From: Rhodobacter sp. NTK016B | GTDB taxonomy: Bacteria > Pseudomonadota > Alphaproteobacteria > Rhodobacterales > Rhodobacteraceae | Direction: 5' to 3' | NCBI RefSeq assembly: GCF_017303295.1 | Contig: NZ_JAFKOK010000005.1 | Span: forward strand, 124,001 to 188,000 | DNA: 64,000 bases | Part shown: positions 25,437 to 33,949 of the stretch, piece by piece | Layout: every line of letters begins with the position of its first letter | Position numbering within the stretch: position 1 is the first letter of the stretch | Notes under the pieces: model-generated | Database searches by the model: none | The model's input: the letters and a program-made list of their open reading frames with translations, nothing else | Told to the model about the DNA's origin: nothing | Made by a program: the position numbers and the translations under genes

Positions 25437-25477
25437 AAAACCCCGCAAGGTTCAAAGCCTTGCGGGGTTTTTGCTTT
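25437..25477 (+). terminator. intrinsic terminator of tRNA-Leu
   Basis: CCCCGCAAGG (25441-25450) pairs with CCTTGCGGGG (25458-25467) and continues into TTTTTGCTTTT. The A run before the stem makes it workable in both directions. Confidence 0.92.
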
Positions 25478-25672
25478 TCAGACCCTTCGCGTGGCAATGC
25501 CCATGGCACAGCGCCCCGCCGGATCGGGGAATGCCCCCGTCACGCGCCGTCTCGCGGCCCGCTCAGCGTTGCAGATCCCGAAGGCCGCGCATAGCCTGCA
25601 CGCCGATGGGCCGGGGGCGCTCCGCCACCCGCCAGACACAAACACGGCCCCGCCACCGAACCGGAGACCTGA

Positions 25673-26875
25673 ATGCCCGACGCTTATCTTTGCGACTATG
25701 TCCGTACGCCCATTGGCCGCTTTGGCGGTGCCCTGTCTTCGGTCCGGGCTGACGATCTGGCCGCGATTCCCCTGCGGGCGCTGATCGAGCGCAATGCCGG
25801 CGTCGACTGGGCGGCGGTCGATGACGTGATCTATGGCTGCGCCAATCAGGCGGGCGAAGACAATCGCAACGTCGCACGCATGGCCGCGCTGCTGGCAGGG
25901 CTGCCGGTCGAGGCGTCGGGCACCACGATCAACCGCCTGTGCGGCTCGGGGATGGACGCGATTCTGGCCGCCGCCCGCGCGATCAAGGCGGGCGAGGCCG
26001 ATCTGATGATCGCGGGCGGTGTCGAGAGCATGTCGCGCGCGCCCTTCGTCATGCCCAAGGCCGAGTCCGCGTTTTCGCGCAACAATGCGGTTTATGACAC
26101 GACCATCGGCTGGCGCTTCGTCAATCCGTTGATGAAGGCGCAATACGGCGTCGATTCGATGCCCGAGACTGCCGAGAATGTCGCTGTCGACCATGCGATC
26201 GCGCGCGCCGATCAGGACGCTTTCGCCCTGCGCAGTCAGCAGAAGGCCGCCGCCGCGCAGGAAAACGGGCGTCTGGCGAAAGAGATCACGCCGGTCGAGG
26301 TGAAGAGCCGCAAGAGCACCAGCATCGTCGATACCGACGAGCATCCGCGCGCTTCGACCACGCTGGCGGATCTTGAGCGTCTGCGCCCCATCGTGACGGC
26401 CGAGGGCAGCGTGACGGCGGGCAATGCGTCGGGCGTCAATGACGGGGCTGCGGCGCTGATCGTCGCCTCGGAAGCTGCGGTCAAGGCTTATGGCCTGACG
26501 CCCATCGCACGCATTCTGGGCGGTGCGACCGCCGGGGTGCCGCCGCGCGTGATGGGGATCGGCCCGGCGCCGGCGTCGCAGAAACTGATGGCGCGGCTGG
26601 GCCTGTCGGCGGCGGATTTCGACGTGATCGAACTGAACGAGGCCTTTGCCTCGCAGGGGCTGGCCACGTTGCGCCAGCTTGGCATTGCCGATGACGACCC
26701 GCGTGTGAACCCCAATGGCGGCGCTATCGCGCTGGGCCATCCGCTGGGCATGTCGGGCGCCCGCATTACCGGCACAGCGGCGCTTGAGATGCAGTTGAAC
26801 GGTGGGACGCGCGCGCTGTGCACGATGTGCATCGGTGTGGGGCAGGGCATCGCCGTCGCGCTCGAGCGCGTCTGA
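25673..26875 (+). CDS. pcaF: thiolase, probable 3-oxoadipyl-CoA thiolase
   Basis: 400 residues. Degradative thiolase that cleaves a 3-oxoacyl-CoA with CoA. The acyl-accepting Cys90 lies in NRLCGSGMD, the His356 base in GHPLGMSGAR and the second Cys386 in CIGVGQG. The N-terminus (CDYVRTPIGRFGGALSSVRADDL) and YDTTIGWRFVNPLMKAQYGVDSMPETAEN are strongly like PcaF/PaaJ, which form acetyl-CoA and succinyl-CoA in the beta-ketoadipate and phenylacetate pathways. No pca or paa genes are adjacent, so the physiological substrate is inferred only. The start ATG follows GGAG. A hairpin terminator lies just after the stop codon. Confidence 0.9.
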   Translation: MPDAYLCDYVRTPIGRFGGALSSVRADDLAAIPLRALIERNAGVDWAAVDDVIYGCANQAGEDNRNVARMAALLAGLPVEASGTTINRLCGSGMDAILAAARAIKAGEADLMIAGGVESMSRAPFVMPKAESAFSRNNAVYDTTIGWRFVNPLMKAQYGVDSMPETAENVAVDHAIARADQDAFALRSQQKAAAAQENGRLAKEITPVEVKSRKSTSIVDTDEHPRASTTLADLERLRPIVTAEGSVTAGNASGVNDGAAALIVASEAAVKAYGLTPIARILGGATAGVPPRVMGIGPAPASQKLMARLGLSAADFDVIELNEAFASQGLATLRQLGIADDDPRVNPNGGAIALGHPLGMSGARITGTAALEMQLNGGTRALCTMCIGVGQGIAVALERV

Positions 26876-26883
26876 TCTCTGTT

Positions 26884-26909
26884 GGCGCAGCCTTCCGGGC
26901 TGCGCCGTT
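26884..26909. terminator. bidirectional stem-loop between thiolase and DUF3775 genes
   Basis: GGCGCAGCC (26884-26892) pairs with GGCTGCGCC (26898-26906), then GTTT. It sits between convergent genes. Confidence 0.6.
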
Positions 26910-26923
26910 TCGCCCGCTCCGGA

Positions 26924-27247
26924 TCAGCGGTCGTAGAAATCCTCTTCCGCCTCGGTCACATCGATTTCCAAGGCTTCAAGCCCGGATTCAAGGTTCTCGG
27001 ACAGATGCGGCATACCCATCAGGTAATCCGCCGTCGGTGCCGTCGCCTCGGCATAGGCGGTCTTCAGCGCGTCGTCGAAATCTTCGGGTTCGAACGCGCC
27101 GCGACCGACCCAGGCGATGGCGACGAGATTGGCTTTCTCATCTTCGTTGAGCGCGTCGATGAAGGCGTGCAATTCCGCGGTCCGGCCGCGTTCACGGGCC
27201 TGAAAGATGATATGGACCACTTTCTTGATGCTGATCTCGGGCGTCAT
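26924..27247 (-). CDS. DUF3775 family protein
   Basis: 107 residues, acidic, soluble and monocistronic. The pattern MTPEISIKKVVHIIFQARE, LNEDEKANLVAIAWVGRGAF, ATAPTADYLMGMPHLSENLE and GLEALEI is that of the DUF3775 family common in Rhodobacterales. No catalytic motif is visible and the role of the family is unknown to me. It is preceded by AGGAGA just upstream of the ATG. Convergent with the thiolase gene. Confidence 0.8.
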   Translation of the reverse strand: MTPEISIKKVVHIIFQARERGRTAELHAFIDALNEDEKANLVAIAWVGRGAFEPEDFDDALKTAYAEATAPTADYLMGMPHLSENLESGLEALEIDVTEAEEDFYDR

Positions 27248-27318
27248 CGGAATCTCCTGCGTTGGGGATCAGCATCGCCTTGATGGGGCACGGGTGCAAG
27301 AGGATGCAGCGACCCGGA

Positions 27319-28050
27319 TCAGCCGCGCGCGAAGATCCGGTTCCACAGGCCGGTGGGCAATACCCGCCCGGCGCGGAACAGCCACGAGAATACAGCCGGG
27401 AACGACGTCGCCGGACGCTCATTGCGGATCGCCCTGAGGACATGCCCGGCGGCTTCGTCGGGCTGCATCAGGAAGGGCATCGAGAATTCGTTCTTGTCGG
27501 TAAGACGGGTCTTGATGAAACCCGGATTGACCAGCTGAACCGCCACGCCGGTGCCCTGCAGATCGGCCTGCAGCCCCTGCGCAAGGTTCATCAGCCCGGC
27601 CTTGGACTGCCCGTAGCCCAGGCTGCCGGGCAGGCCCCGGAACCCGGCCAGCGAGCCGGTCAGCACGATGCGCCCCTTGTCGCGCGCGATCATCGCGGGC
27701 AGCACATGGCCCAAGACGCGCACCGCGCCGGTCAGGTTCACGTCGATCATCGTCTCGATCTTGGCGCTGTCCCATTCCTGCGCGCTGAGCGGCCAATAGG
27801 CGCCGGCCAGATAGATCAGCCCGTCGATCTCGCCCGCCTGTCGGGCGGCGCGGGCCACGGATTCGGGGTCGCTGACATCCACGGGCAGGGGCCGCCCGCC
27901 GGTTTCCAGCGCGACCTCGCGCAGCCGGTCCTCGGAGCGGGCGGACAGCAGCAGATCCGCGCCATCCCGAGCCATGGCCGTCGCCACAGCGTGTCCCAGC
28001 CCCTCGGACGCGCCGATCAGCCACCAAGTCTGTCCCGCAAGCGTCTTCAT
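27319..28050 (-). CDS. short-chain dehydrogenase/reductase in the RpoE-linked operon
   Basis: 243 residues. Classical SDR: the cofactor loop reads IGASEGLGHAVATAM near residue 11, DVSDP binds adenine, the NAG-equivalent motif is YLAGAYWPLS, the catalytic Ser is in LTGSLAG and the Tyr-Lys pair in GYGQSKAGLMN, with VNPGFIKT after it. ATG 28050 is chosen; it overlaps the DUF3833 gene by 4 bases. It is the last gene of the four-gene minus-strand operon divergent from rpoE-chrR. The equivalent R. sphaeroides cluster also ends in an SDR gene (from memory). Substrate unknown; an oxidised lipid is plausible. Confidence 0.85.
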   Translation of the reverse strand: MKTLAGQTWWLIGASEGLGHAVATAMARDGADLLLSARSEDRLREVALETGGRPLPVDVSDPESVARAARQAGEIDGLIYLAGAYWPLSAQEWDSAKIETMIDVNLTGAVRVLGHVLPAMIARDKGRIVLTGSLAGFRGLPGSLGYGQSKAGLMNLAQGLQADLQGTGVAVQLVNPGFIKTRLTDKNEFSMPFLMQPDEAAGHVLRAIRNERPATSFPAVFSWLFRAGRVLPTGLWNRIFARG

Positions 28051-28598
28051 GCCGGAACCCTCCGCATCGTCGCGACCAGCTCGGCCACCTTGATGCCGAA
28101 CTTGCGGAACTGGCTGCGGTTGATGATCGTGCCGTTGTCGGTGAGGTACATCCAGTCCGTCACGTCCAGGACCCAGCCCCCCGCCTTTTCCGGCAGGCGA
28201 ATGCGATAGCACAATTGCAGCGCGGCGCCTTCCTGACGACCGCGGCCCGGATCGGCCAGATCGTCGGCCTCGGCCCGGATGTCGCCGTCATTGGCCAGTG
28301 TCAGGCGCCATTGGCGGATCTGCGTTTCGCCGCTGGAATAGCGGAAATGTTCGTCCAGAACGCCGCGATTACCTTCCCAGCGCCCCTGCATATCGGCCAC
28401 GAAACGCGAATTGACGCGGCCCAGCGGGCCATAGATCACGCCTTCGCACAGAAGCGGGCCGTCCAGATGGTGGCGGAGGTCGAATTGCGGCTGCTGTGTC
28501 GCGTAATGCGCCGGGCGCTGGGCGGTGAAGCCGATGAAATTGCGCGCCACCAGCGTCAGCACCGCGACAGCGGCAAGGGCAAGCAGAATCTCCGTCAT
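28047..28598 (-). CDS. DUF3833 family protein
   Basis: 183 residues. One N-terminal hydrophobic helix (MTEILLALAAVAVLTLVA) anchors or exports it. The body contains DLRHHLDGPLLCEGVIYGP, GRVNSRFVADMQGRW, FRYSSGETQIRQW and DWMYLTDNGTIINRSQFRKFG, the last being the hallmark of DUF3833, which has a lipocalin-like predicted fold. It overlaps the DUF1365 gene by 4 bases on one side and the SDR gene on the other, so the operon is tightly coupled. The role is unknown; the genes travel with the singlet-oxygen/lipid-modification cluster. Confidence 0.85.
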   Translation of the reverse strand: MTEILLALAAVAVLTLVARNFIGFTAQRPAHYATQQPQFDLRHHLDGPLLCEGVIYGPLGRVNSRFVADMQGRWEGNRGVLDEHFRYSSGETQIRQWRLTLANDGDIRAEADDLADPGRGRQEGAALQLCYRIRLPEKAGGWVLDVTDWMYLTDNGTIINRSQFRKFGIKVAELVATMRRVPA

Positions 28599-29350
28599 CG
28601 CGAGACCTCCTGTTCCGGCGGCACGGGATGCGGGCGGTAGACCGCGCCCTTCCACCACAATTTGAGCGCCTGCCAGTGGATCAGCGCCAGCACCCGGCGC
28701 GAGCCGAAGGGGCGGCGCAGCATCGCGCGAAGCAGGCTGCCGGTCGTCGCAGGGCGGCGCGGGCCGGTCAGCGTGGCAACCAGCCCGCCGCCCGCATGGT
28801 TATAGGCGATGCGAATGGCGATCCGGTCGGGGCGAATGTCGAAGCGGAAGCGATATTCCCCCTCGACCGGCTGGAAGGGCGATACATGGAAGACCTTGCG
28901 CGCTTCCAGCGTGTCCTCGGGCCCGATCGGGGTGAAGCCGTCATTGTGGCACAGATAGGAATGGCGGTCGCCGAAAGTGTTGTTGACCTCGGCGATCACG
29001 CAGATCAGTGCGCCTTGCTGATCGTGGCACAGCCAGAAGCAGACCGGATTGAACACATGACCCAGCACGCGTGGCTGGGCGAGCAACTCGATCCGCCCGA
29101 TACGCGGCGCCTCGGTTGTCGCCATCACCGCGCGCACCCATTCCGCGCCCTTGCCCGCGCCGCGTTCTCCGCCATGGTCGCGGTCGTGCAGCGACACCAG
29201 ATTGGCGCGGTTGCGCGAGAACAGGCGCGGGGCCTGTTGCGGGCTTTCGGCATCGAGCAGCAGGTAATCGACGCCATAGGAAAACCGGTTCGACAGCGTG
29301 TCGTTGCGCCCGTGGAACGTGTGCCCGGCGATATGTTCGATAGTGCTCAT
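28595..29350 (-). CDS. DUF1365 family protein
   Basis: 251 residues, soluble. DUF1365 markers include FSYGVDYLLLDAE, FSRNRANLVSLHDRDHG, VLGHVFNPVCFWLCHD, VIAEVNNTFGDRHSYL and KVFHVSPFQPVEGEYRFRF. The family nearly always sits beside an FAD amine-oxidase-type protein and, often, cyclopropane fatty acid synthases. In R. sphaeroides the homologue beside rpoE is reported to influence the singlet-oxygen response (from memory). Overlaps both neighbours by 4 bases. Biochemical activity unproven; a role in fatty-acyl modification is inferred from partners. Confidence 0.88.
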   Translation of the reverse strand: MSTIEHIAGHTFHGRNDTLSNRFSYGVDYLLLDAESPQQAPRLFSRNRANLVSLHDRDHGGERGAGKGAEWVRAVMATTEAPRIGRIELLAQPRVLGHVFNPVCFWLCHDQQGALICVIAEVNNTFGDRHSYLCHNDGFTPIGPEDTLEARKVFHVSPFQPVEGEYRFRFDIRPDRIAIRIAYNHAGGGLVATLTGPRRPATTGSLLRAMLRRPFGSRRVLALIHWQALKLWWKGAVYRPHPVPPEQEVSR

Positions 29351-30639
29351 GCCGCCTCGGCTTCAGCGCCCGCGCCCATTTTCTTGACCACGTCCACCGC
29401 GCTGGCGAAGCCGTCTTCGTGGAAGCCGTTCTTCATCCACGCACCGCAGAACCACGTGTTGCGCCGCCCGTTCAGGACCCGCAGCACATCCTGCGCGGCG
29501 AAAGCGGCGATGTCGTAGACCGGGTGGCGGAAGGTGTTTTCGTCATAGATGCATTCTTCGCGGATCTGCCGGGTGCTGTTGAGCGTGACGAACATCGGAT
29601 CGTCCTGCGGGATCGGCTGCAGCGAGTTCATCCAGTAGGTCAGGCTGATCCGCTCGCGGTCCTCGGGCGAATGCTCGGTATAGCTCCACGACGACCAGAC
29701 CTTGCGGCGCTTGGGCATCAGCGTCTCGTCGCAATGCAGGACGGCATGGTTGTCCTGATAGCGCACCGCACCCAGCGCGGCGCGTTCGGTCGCGCTGGCA
29801 TCGGAGAGAAGCGAAAGCGTCGTGTCCGAATGCGTGGCGAAGATCACCTCGTCGAAGGTCTCCCAATCGCCGCCTTCCAGCCGGATCTCGACCCCTTCGG
29901 GCAGGCGCCGCACGCCGGCGGTGGGGGCACCCAGCCGGATGTCGACCCCGCGCACCCGCAGATCGCGCTCGAGCCGGTTGACGTATTCGATCGAACCGCC
30001 GCGCACAGTGTGCCACTGGTGCTGGCCGTTATTCGACAACAGCGCGTGGTTGCGGAAGAAATCCACCATCGCGCGGGCCGGGAAATCCATGATTTTGTCG
30101 GTAGGCGTCGACCAGATCGCGCCCGAGAACGGCGCGATATAGCGTTCGCGGAACCAGCGGCCCATGCCCAGCCGGTCCATCAGGCCACCGATGCTCATGT
30201 CGCGGTCGGTCGCGGCATGAACCGCCTTGGCGTTGAACCGCACGATATCACGCACCATGCGCAGGAAACGCGGATCGGCGATGTTGCGGCGCGAGGCGAA
30301 CAGCGTGTCGAGATTGGCCAGCGCGTATTCGCAGGCACCCTTGTCGAAAGACGCGCCGAAACTCATCGAGGCGGGCGCCGTGGGCACGTCGAGCGCTTCG
30401 AACATCGCCGTCAGATTGGGGTAATTGGCATGGTTGAAGACGATAAAGCCGGTATCGACCGGCTGATCGTTGAATCTGCCCGCCATGACAGTGCGCGCAT
30501 GGCCGCCAAGGCGCGGCTCGGCCTCGATCAGAGTCACGCGGTGGCCGGGCGCCAGAAGCCACGCGGCTGCCATCCCGGATATCCCCGCGCCGATGATGGC
30601 GATGCGCTTGGGCGGAACTGGAACGGACTCGAACGGCAT
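29347..30639 (-). CDS. FAD-dependent amine-oxidase-family protein
   Basis: 430 residues. The N-terminal FAD Rossmann motif is IGAGISGMAAAWLLAPGHRV followed by EAEPRLGGHA, the pair typical of flavin amine oxidases, desaturases and isomerases. VDTGFIVFNHANYPNL and the C-terminal HPVYDIAAFAAQ and TWFCGAWMKNGFHEDGFASA match the protein usually annotated beside DUF1365 and cyclopropane-fatty-acid synthase genes. It probably oxidises an acyl chain of membrane phospholipid. ATG 30639 has a GGGAG ribosome site. It is the first gene of the operon divergent from the ECF sigma/ChrR pair, and so a likely target of that sigma factor, although no clear matching promoter was found on this strand. Confidence 0.88.
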   Translation of the reverse strand: MPFESVPVPPKRIAIIGAGISGMAAAWLLAPGHRVTLIEAEPRLGGHARTVMAGRFNDQPVDTGFIVFNHANYPNLTAMFEALDVPTAPASMSFGASFDKGACEYALANLDTLFASRRNIADPRFLRMVRDIVRFNAKAVHAATDRDMSIGGLMDRLGMGRWFRERYIAPFSGAIWSTPTDKIMDFPARAMVDFFRNHALLSNNGQHQWHTVRGGSIEYVNRLERDLRVRGVDIRLGAPTAGVRRLPEGVEIRLEGGDWETFDEVIFATHSDTTLSLLSDASATERAALGAVRYQDNHAVLHCDETLMPKRRKVWSSWSYTEHSPEDRERISLTYWMNSLQPIPQDDPMFVTLNSTRQIREECIYDENTFRHPVYDIAAFAAQDVLRVLNGRRNTWFCGAWMKNGFHEDGFASAVDVVKKMGAGAEAEAA

Positions 30640-30751
30640 CTTACACTCCCGATGGTTTGCAAAGGGTACGCGCGAAAAACGGAAACGGATGAAGCAAAAC
30701 CGAAAAAAAGCAAAATCGGGCGCTATTTGATGAAAAAAACCGACGGGCGAG

Positions 30752-30780
30752 TGATCCGGTCCGGGCGCTATGTCGTAACA
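30752..30780 (+). promoter_or_regulatory. RpoE/ECF11-type autopromoter
   Basis: TGATCC (30752-30757), an 18-base spacer and TAACA (30776-30780), matching the TGATCC and TAAnn elements known for R. sphaeroides RpoE promoters. It lies about 105 bases upstream of the rpoE GTG start. Confidence 0.7.
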
Positions 30781-30884
30781 AGCCCATGTTGCAAGACGTT
30801 CGGGATCCGCAGACACTCGCCATGCCGGTGCCGCCCATGGGGCGGGCGCCGGAGGGTCGATTTGCCGACGGAGGGCCGCGTGAC

Positions 30885-31430
30885 GTGACCAGAGACGATG
30901 AAAGCCTGCGCTACGCCAAGCTGATGCAAGCCGTGGCGCGCGATGCCGATAAGGCGGCTTTCGCGGCGCTTTTCACGCATTTCGCCCCAAGGGTGAAGGC
31001 GTTTCTGATCAAGTCGGGCGCCACGCCCGCGATGGCCGAGGATTGCGTACAGGACGTGATGGCGACGGTCTGGCGCAAGGCGCGGATGTTTGATCCGTCG
31101 CGGGCTTCGGTCGCGACGTGGATCTTCACCATCGCCCGGAACCGCCGCATCGACTTGCTGCGTCGCGACCGGCGCCCCGAGCCGGAAGAGCTGCCATGGG
31201 GGCCCGAACCCGAACCCGACCAGCTCGATACGCTGGTCATGCAACAGGAATCCGAGCGGCTGGGCGACGCGCTTGCCCGGTTGCCGGAAGATCAGCGCGC
31301 GTTGATCGAACGAGCTTACTTCGGCGATCTGAGCCATTCGCAGATCGCCGCCGCCACGGGGCTGCCCCTTGGCACCATCAAATCGCGTATCCGTCTGGCG
31401 CTGGAAAAGCTGCGCCAACACATGACCTGA
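30885..31430 (+). CDS. rpoE: ECF sigma factor RpoE (singlet-oxygen response, ECF11 type)
   Basis: 181 residues. Sigma-2 region (about 25-95: FTHFAPRVKAFLIKSG, WRKARMFDPSRASVATWIF, IARNRRIDLLRRDRRP) and sigma-4 region (about 125-178: LARLPEDQRALIERAYFGDL, GLPLGTIKSRIRLALEKLR). Matches the R. sphaeroides RpoE layout, including the PSRASVATWIFTIARNRRID stretch. It directs transcription of protective genes when ChrR releases it in response to singlet oxygen. GTG 30885 is chosen over ATG 30786 or 30822 because GGAGGG lies 9 bases upstream and the protein then begins like the known one. chrR follows 12 bases later. Confidence 0.93.
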   Translation: MTRDDESLRYAKLMQAVARDADKAAFAALFTHFAPRVKAFLIKSGATPAMAEDCVQDVMATVWRKARMFDPSRASVATWIFTIARNRRIDLLRRDRRPEPEELPWGPEPEPDQLDTLVMQQESERLGDALARLPEDQRALIERAYFGDLSHSQIAAATGLPLGTIKSRIRLALEKLRQHMT

Positions 31431-31442
31431 GGACAAGAACAG

Positions 31443-32084
31443 ATGATCCGTCATCACCTCTCAGACGCCCTGCTGACCGGCTATTCGGCCGGAACCCTTC
31501 CCGAGGCGTTCAATCTGCTCGTCGCCACGCATGTGTCGATGTGCGACGAATGCCGCGTCCGCCTGCAGGCGCAGGACGCGGTCGGCGGCGCGCTGCTGGA
31601 AGACAGCGCCGTGATGGCGATGGCCGACGGCGCGCTGGCCGCCACGCTTGCGCGGATCGGCGATGACGCGCCAGAAACCCCGGCACCCCGCCCGGCCTCG
31701 CCCGGCATTTTCCCCGCGCCCTTGCAGGACTATGTCGGCGGGGACAGCGATGCGGTCGCGTGGCGCAGCGTCGGCGGCGGTGTGCGGCAGGCGATCTTGA
31801 CGCAGGCGCCGGGCAGCAGCGCGCGGCTGCTCTACATTCCGCCCGGCACGGCGGTGCCCGATCACGGTCACCACGGCACCGAGCTGACGCTGGTGCTACA
31901 GGGCGCCTTCCATGATGAGACCGACCATTTCGGGCGCGGTGATGTCGAGATTGCCGACGAGGCGCTTGAACATACCCCGGTCGCCGATACGGGGTCGGCC
32001 TGCATCTGTCTGGCCGTGACCGATGCGCCACTGCGCTTCAACGGGCTGATCCCGCGCTTGCTGCAGCCGTTCCTGAAAATCTGA
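31443..32084 (+). CDS. chrR: zinc anti-sigma factor ChrR
   Basis: 213 residues. The N-terminal ZAS domain has His5, His30, Cys34 and Cys37 (ATHVSMCDECR), the zinc site that holds the sigma factor. The C-terminal cupin keeps His141, His143, Glu147 (PDHGHHGTELTLVLQG) and His177 (EALEHTPVAD), the same positions described for the R. sphaeroides cupin zinc site needed to respond to singlet oxygen. The order sigma then ChrR, with short spacing and a shared autopromoter, gives negative feedback. A hairpin terminator follows. Confidence 0.95.
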   Translation: MIRHHLSDALLTGYSAGTLPEAFNLLVATHVSMCDECRVRLQAQDAVGGALLEDSAVMAMADGALAATLARIGDDAPETPAPRPASPGIFPAPLQDYVGGDSDAVAWRSVGGGVRQAILTQAPGSSARLLYIPPGTAVPDHGHHGTELTLVLQGAFHDETDHFGRGDVEIADEALEHTPVADTGSACICLAVTDAPLRFNGLIPRLLQPFLKI

Positions 32085-32144
32085 CGACGCGCCGGCCTGG
32101 TGTAAGGGCGGACGCGAAAACCACAGGGGGCGGGCGAAGACCGT

Positions 32145-32173
32145 ATCGGGGGCACAAGCGGCCCCCGATTTTT
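32145..32173 (+). terminator. intrinsic terminator of rpoE-chrR
   Basis: ATCGGGGGC (32145-32153) pairs with GCCCCCGAT (32161-32169), ending in five T residues. It lies between chrR and the convergent aminotransferase gene. Confidence 0.88.
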
Positions 32174-32186
32174 CATATGTCGCGGC

Positions 32187-33365
32187 TCAGAGAACCGTGG
32201 CGATGGCCTTGGCGACATGCGGGATGGTTTCTTCGGTCAGCCCGGCCATGTTCAGCCGTCCGCCGCCCACAACATAGACGCCGAATTCCTCGCGCAGGCG
32301 GGCGATCTGCTCTTCGTTGCCGCCCAGAACCGAGAACATGCCCCGCTGATCGGCGAGAAAGCCGAACCGGTCCGAGCCGCATTCGCTGCGCAGGGCGTCG
32401 GCAAGCTGGCGGCGCAGGGCGTTCATGCGGTCGCGCATCTCGGTCAGTTCGTGCTCCCACGTTGCGCGCAGGGCGTCGTCTTCCAGAATCATCGTCACCA
32501 GCCGCGCACCGTGATCGGGCGGGAAGCTGATGGCCTGCCGGTTGATCGTCTCGAGCGTGCCCTGAACGGCGGCGCGCTCGTCCTCGGGGCTGATGACCAG
32601 ACAGCAGCCGGCGCGGTCGCGGTACAGCCCGAAATTCTTCGAGGCCGACGCCACGACGATCATCCGGTCCACCTGTCCGGCCAGCGCCCGAAGGCCCGCC
32701 GCGTCTGCGTCCAGCCCGTCGCCAAAGCCCTGATAGGCGATGTCGATGAAGGGCAGAACGCCCTTCGATTTGCAGAAGTCCGCCACCCGCGCCCAGTCGT
32801 CGGCGCTCAGATCGGCGCCGGTCGGGTTGTGACAGCAGCCATGCAGCATCACCACGTCGCCCGCTTTCGCGGCGTTCAGGTCTTCCCACATGCCCGCGCG
32901 GTCGAGACTGCCGCTTTCGGCATCGTAATAGCGGTAGGTCTGGAATTTCAGACCCGCCGCCTTGGTCAGCGCGAAGTGGTTGGGCCATGTGGGCGTCGAA
33001 ATCCACACCGTCGCATCCGGATTCGCCTGATGGATCAGCTCAAGCCCCTGACGGACACCGCCGGTGCCGCCGGTCGACGAGCTTCCGGCAAGACGCGCGG
33101 CGGGAACCGCGTCGCCCAGAACCAGCGCCGCCACGGCTTTGGAATGTGCGGGATCGCCCGACAGCGAGGTATAGGCCTTGGTGTCCTGCTGCGCGAGAAG
33201 CTGCTCTTCGGCCAGTTTGACCGCGCGCATGACCGGCGTGTGGCCGCTGACATCCTTGTAGACGCCGAGGCCGAGGTCGACCTTTCGCTCGCGCGCATCC
33301 TCGCGATACATCGTCATGACCTTCAGGATCGGATCGGCGGCCGGGGCGGGCAGGCTCTGGAACAT
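32187..33365 (-). CDS. aspartate/aromatic amino acid aminotransferase
   Basis: 392 residues, fold type I PLP enzyme of the aspartate/TyrB subgroup (class Ia-gamma). The internal aldimine Lys243 is in SASKNFGLYRDRAG, the cofactor-binding Asn-Pro in HGCCHNPTGADLS, the Asp in PFIDIAYQGF, and the N-terminus LPAPAADPILKVMTMYRED is typical. It transaminates aspartate, tyrosine or phenylalanine with 2-oxoglutarate. It is the last gene of a three-gene minus-strand unit (sulfurtransferase, GNAT, this). Precise preference (AspC versus TyrB) cannot be set by eye. Confidence 0.92.
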   Translation of the reverse strand: MFQSLPAPAADPILKVMTMYREDARERKVDLGLGVYKDVSGHTPVMRAVKLAEEQLLAQQDTKAYTSLSGDPAHSKAVAALVLGDAVPAARLAGSSSTGGTGGVRQGLELIHQANPDATVWISTPTWPNHFALTKAAGLKFQTYRYYDAESGSLDRAGMWEDLNAAKAGDVVMLHGCCHNPTGADLSADDWARVADFCKSKGVLPFIDIAYQGFGDGLDADAAGLRALAGQVDRMIVVASASKNFGLYRDRAGCCLVISPEDERAAVQGTLETINRQAISFPPDHGARLVTMILEDDALRATWEHELTEMRDRMNALRRQLADALRSECGSDRFGFLADQRGMFSVLGGNEEQIARLREEFGVYVVGGGRLNMAGLTEETIPHVAKAIATVL

Positions 33366-33381
33366 GGCGTTCTCTCTTCTC

Positions 33382-33948
33382 TCAGGTCAGGGGTTGCTTG
33401 GCGGTAAAGTCCCGTGCCAGCGTCCGGGTATGCACTTCGGTCTTCAGCGGCGAGAAGCCCATGCGCTGATATTGCGCCAGCGCGCGGGGATGATCGAGGG
33501 TGCAGGTATTGACGGTCATGCGGGTGGTGCCTTCACGCTCCCAGCCCGTCAGGATCGCGGTTTTCAGAAGCCAGCTTCCCAGCCCCATCCCCACCGCTTC
33601 GGGGACCAGCCCGAAATAGGCCAGATCGCAGGTGCCCGTCTCGCGCCAGTCGAGCATGAAAAAGCCCTGCGGCCAGCCCTTGCCCATCAGCGTGTACAGC
33701 GACACGTCGGCATGCTGGACCCAGTCGGCGATCGCCGCGTCGCCCATCGCGTGTTTGTCGGTCCACGCATAGTCGCGCCCGACCGCGTTATAAAGCGTCA
33801 GGAACCACCATGCGGGCGGGGTATCCGCGTGGGTCAGGATCACATCGCGGCCCACCGGCAGCGAGGGCCAGCCATAGCCCGGCCGCTGGGTCATTTCGAG
33901 CCACGTGACGCGGTAATCGACAGCTTCGCCGGCCTTGTAGAGCGTCAT
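33382..33948 (-). CDS. GNAT-family N-acetyltransferase
   Basis: 188 residues. A GNAT domain occupies the second half: acetyl-CoA loop region AVGMGLGSWLLKTAILTGW, then TRMTVNTCTLDHPRALAQYQRMGF, the characteristic C-terminal beta4-alpha4-beta5. The N-terminal part has several Trp residues (PAWWFLTLYNAVGRDYAW), a pattern of a Rhodobacteraceae/Rhizobiales GNAT subgroup whose substrate I do not know. It begins 1 base before the end of the preceding sulfurtransferase gene region (stop at 33950) and is followed 16 bases later by the aminotransferase gene, so it is cotranscribed. Confidence 0.85.
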   Translation of the reverse strand: MTLYKAGEAVDYRVTWLEMTQRPGYGWPSLPVGRDVILTHADTPPAWWFLTLYNAVGRDYAWTDKHAMGDAAIADWVQHADVSLYTLMGKGWPQGFFMLDWRETGTCDLAYFGLVPEAVGMGLGSWLLKTAILTGWEREGTTRMTVNTCTLDHPRALAQYQRMGFSPLKTEVHTRTLARDFTAKQPLT

Positions 33949-33949
33949 G

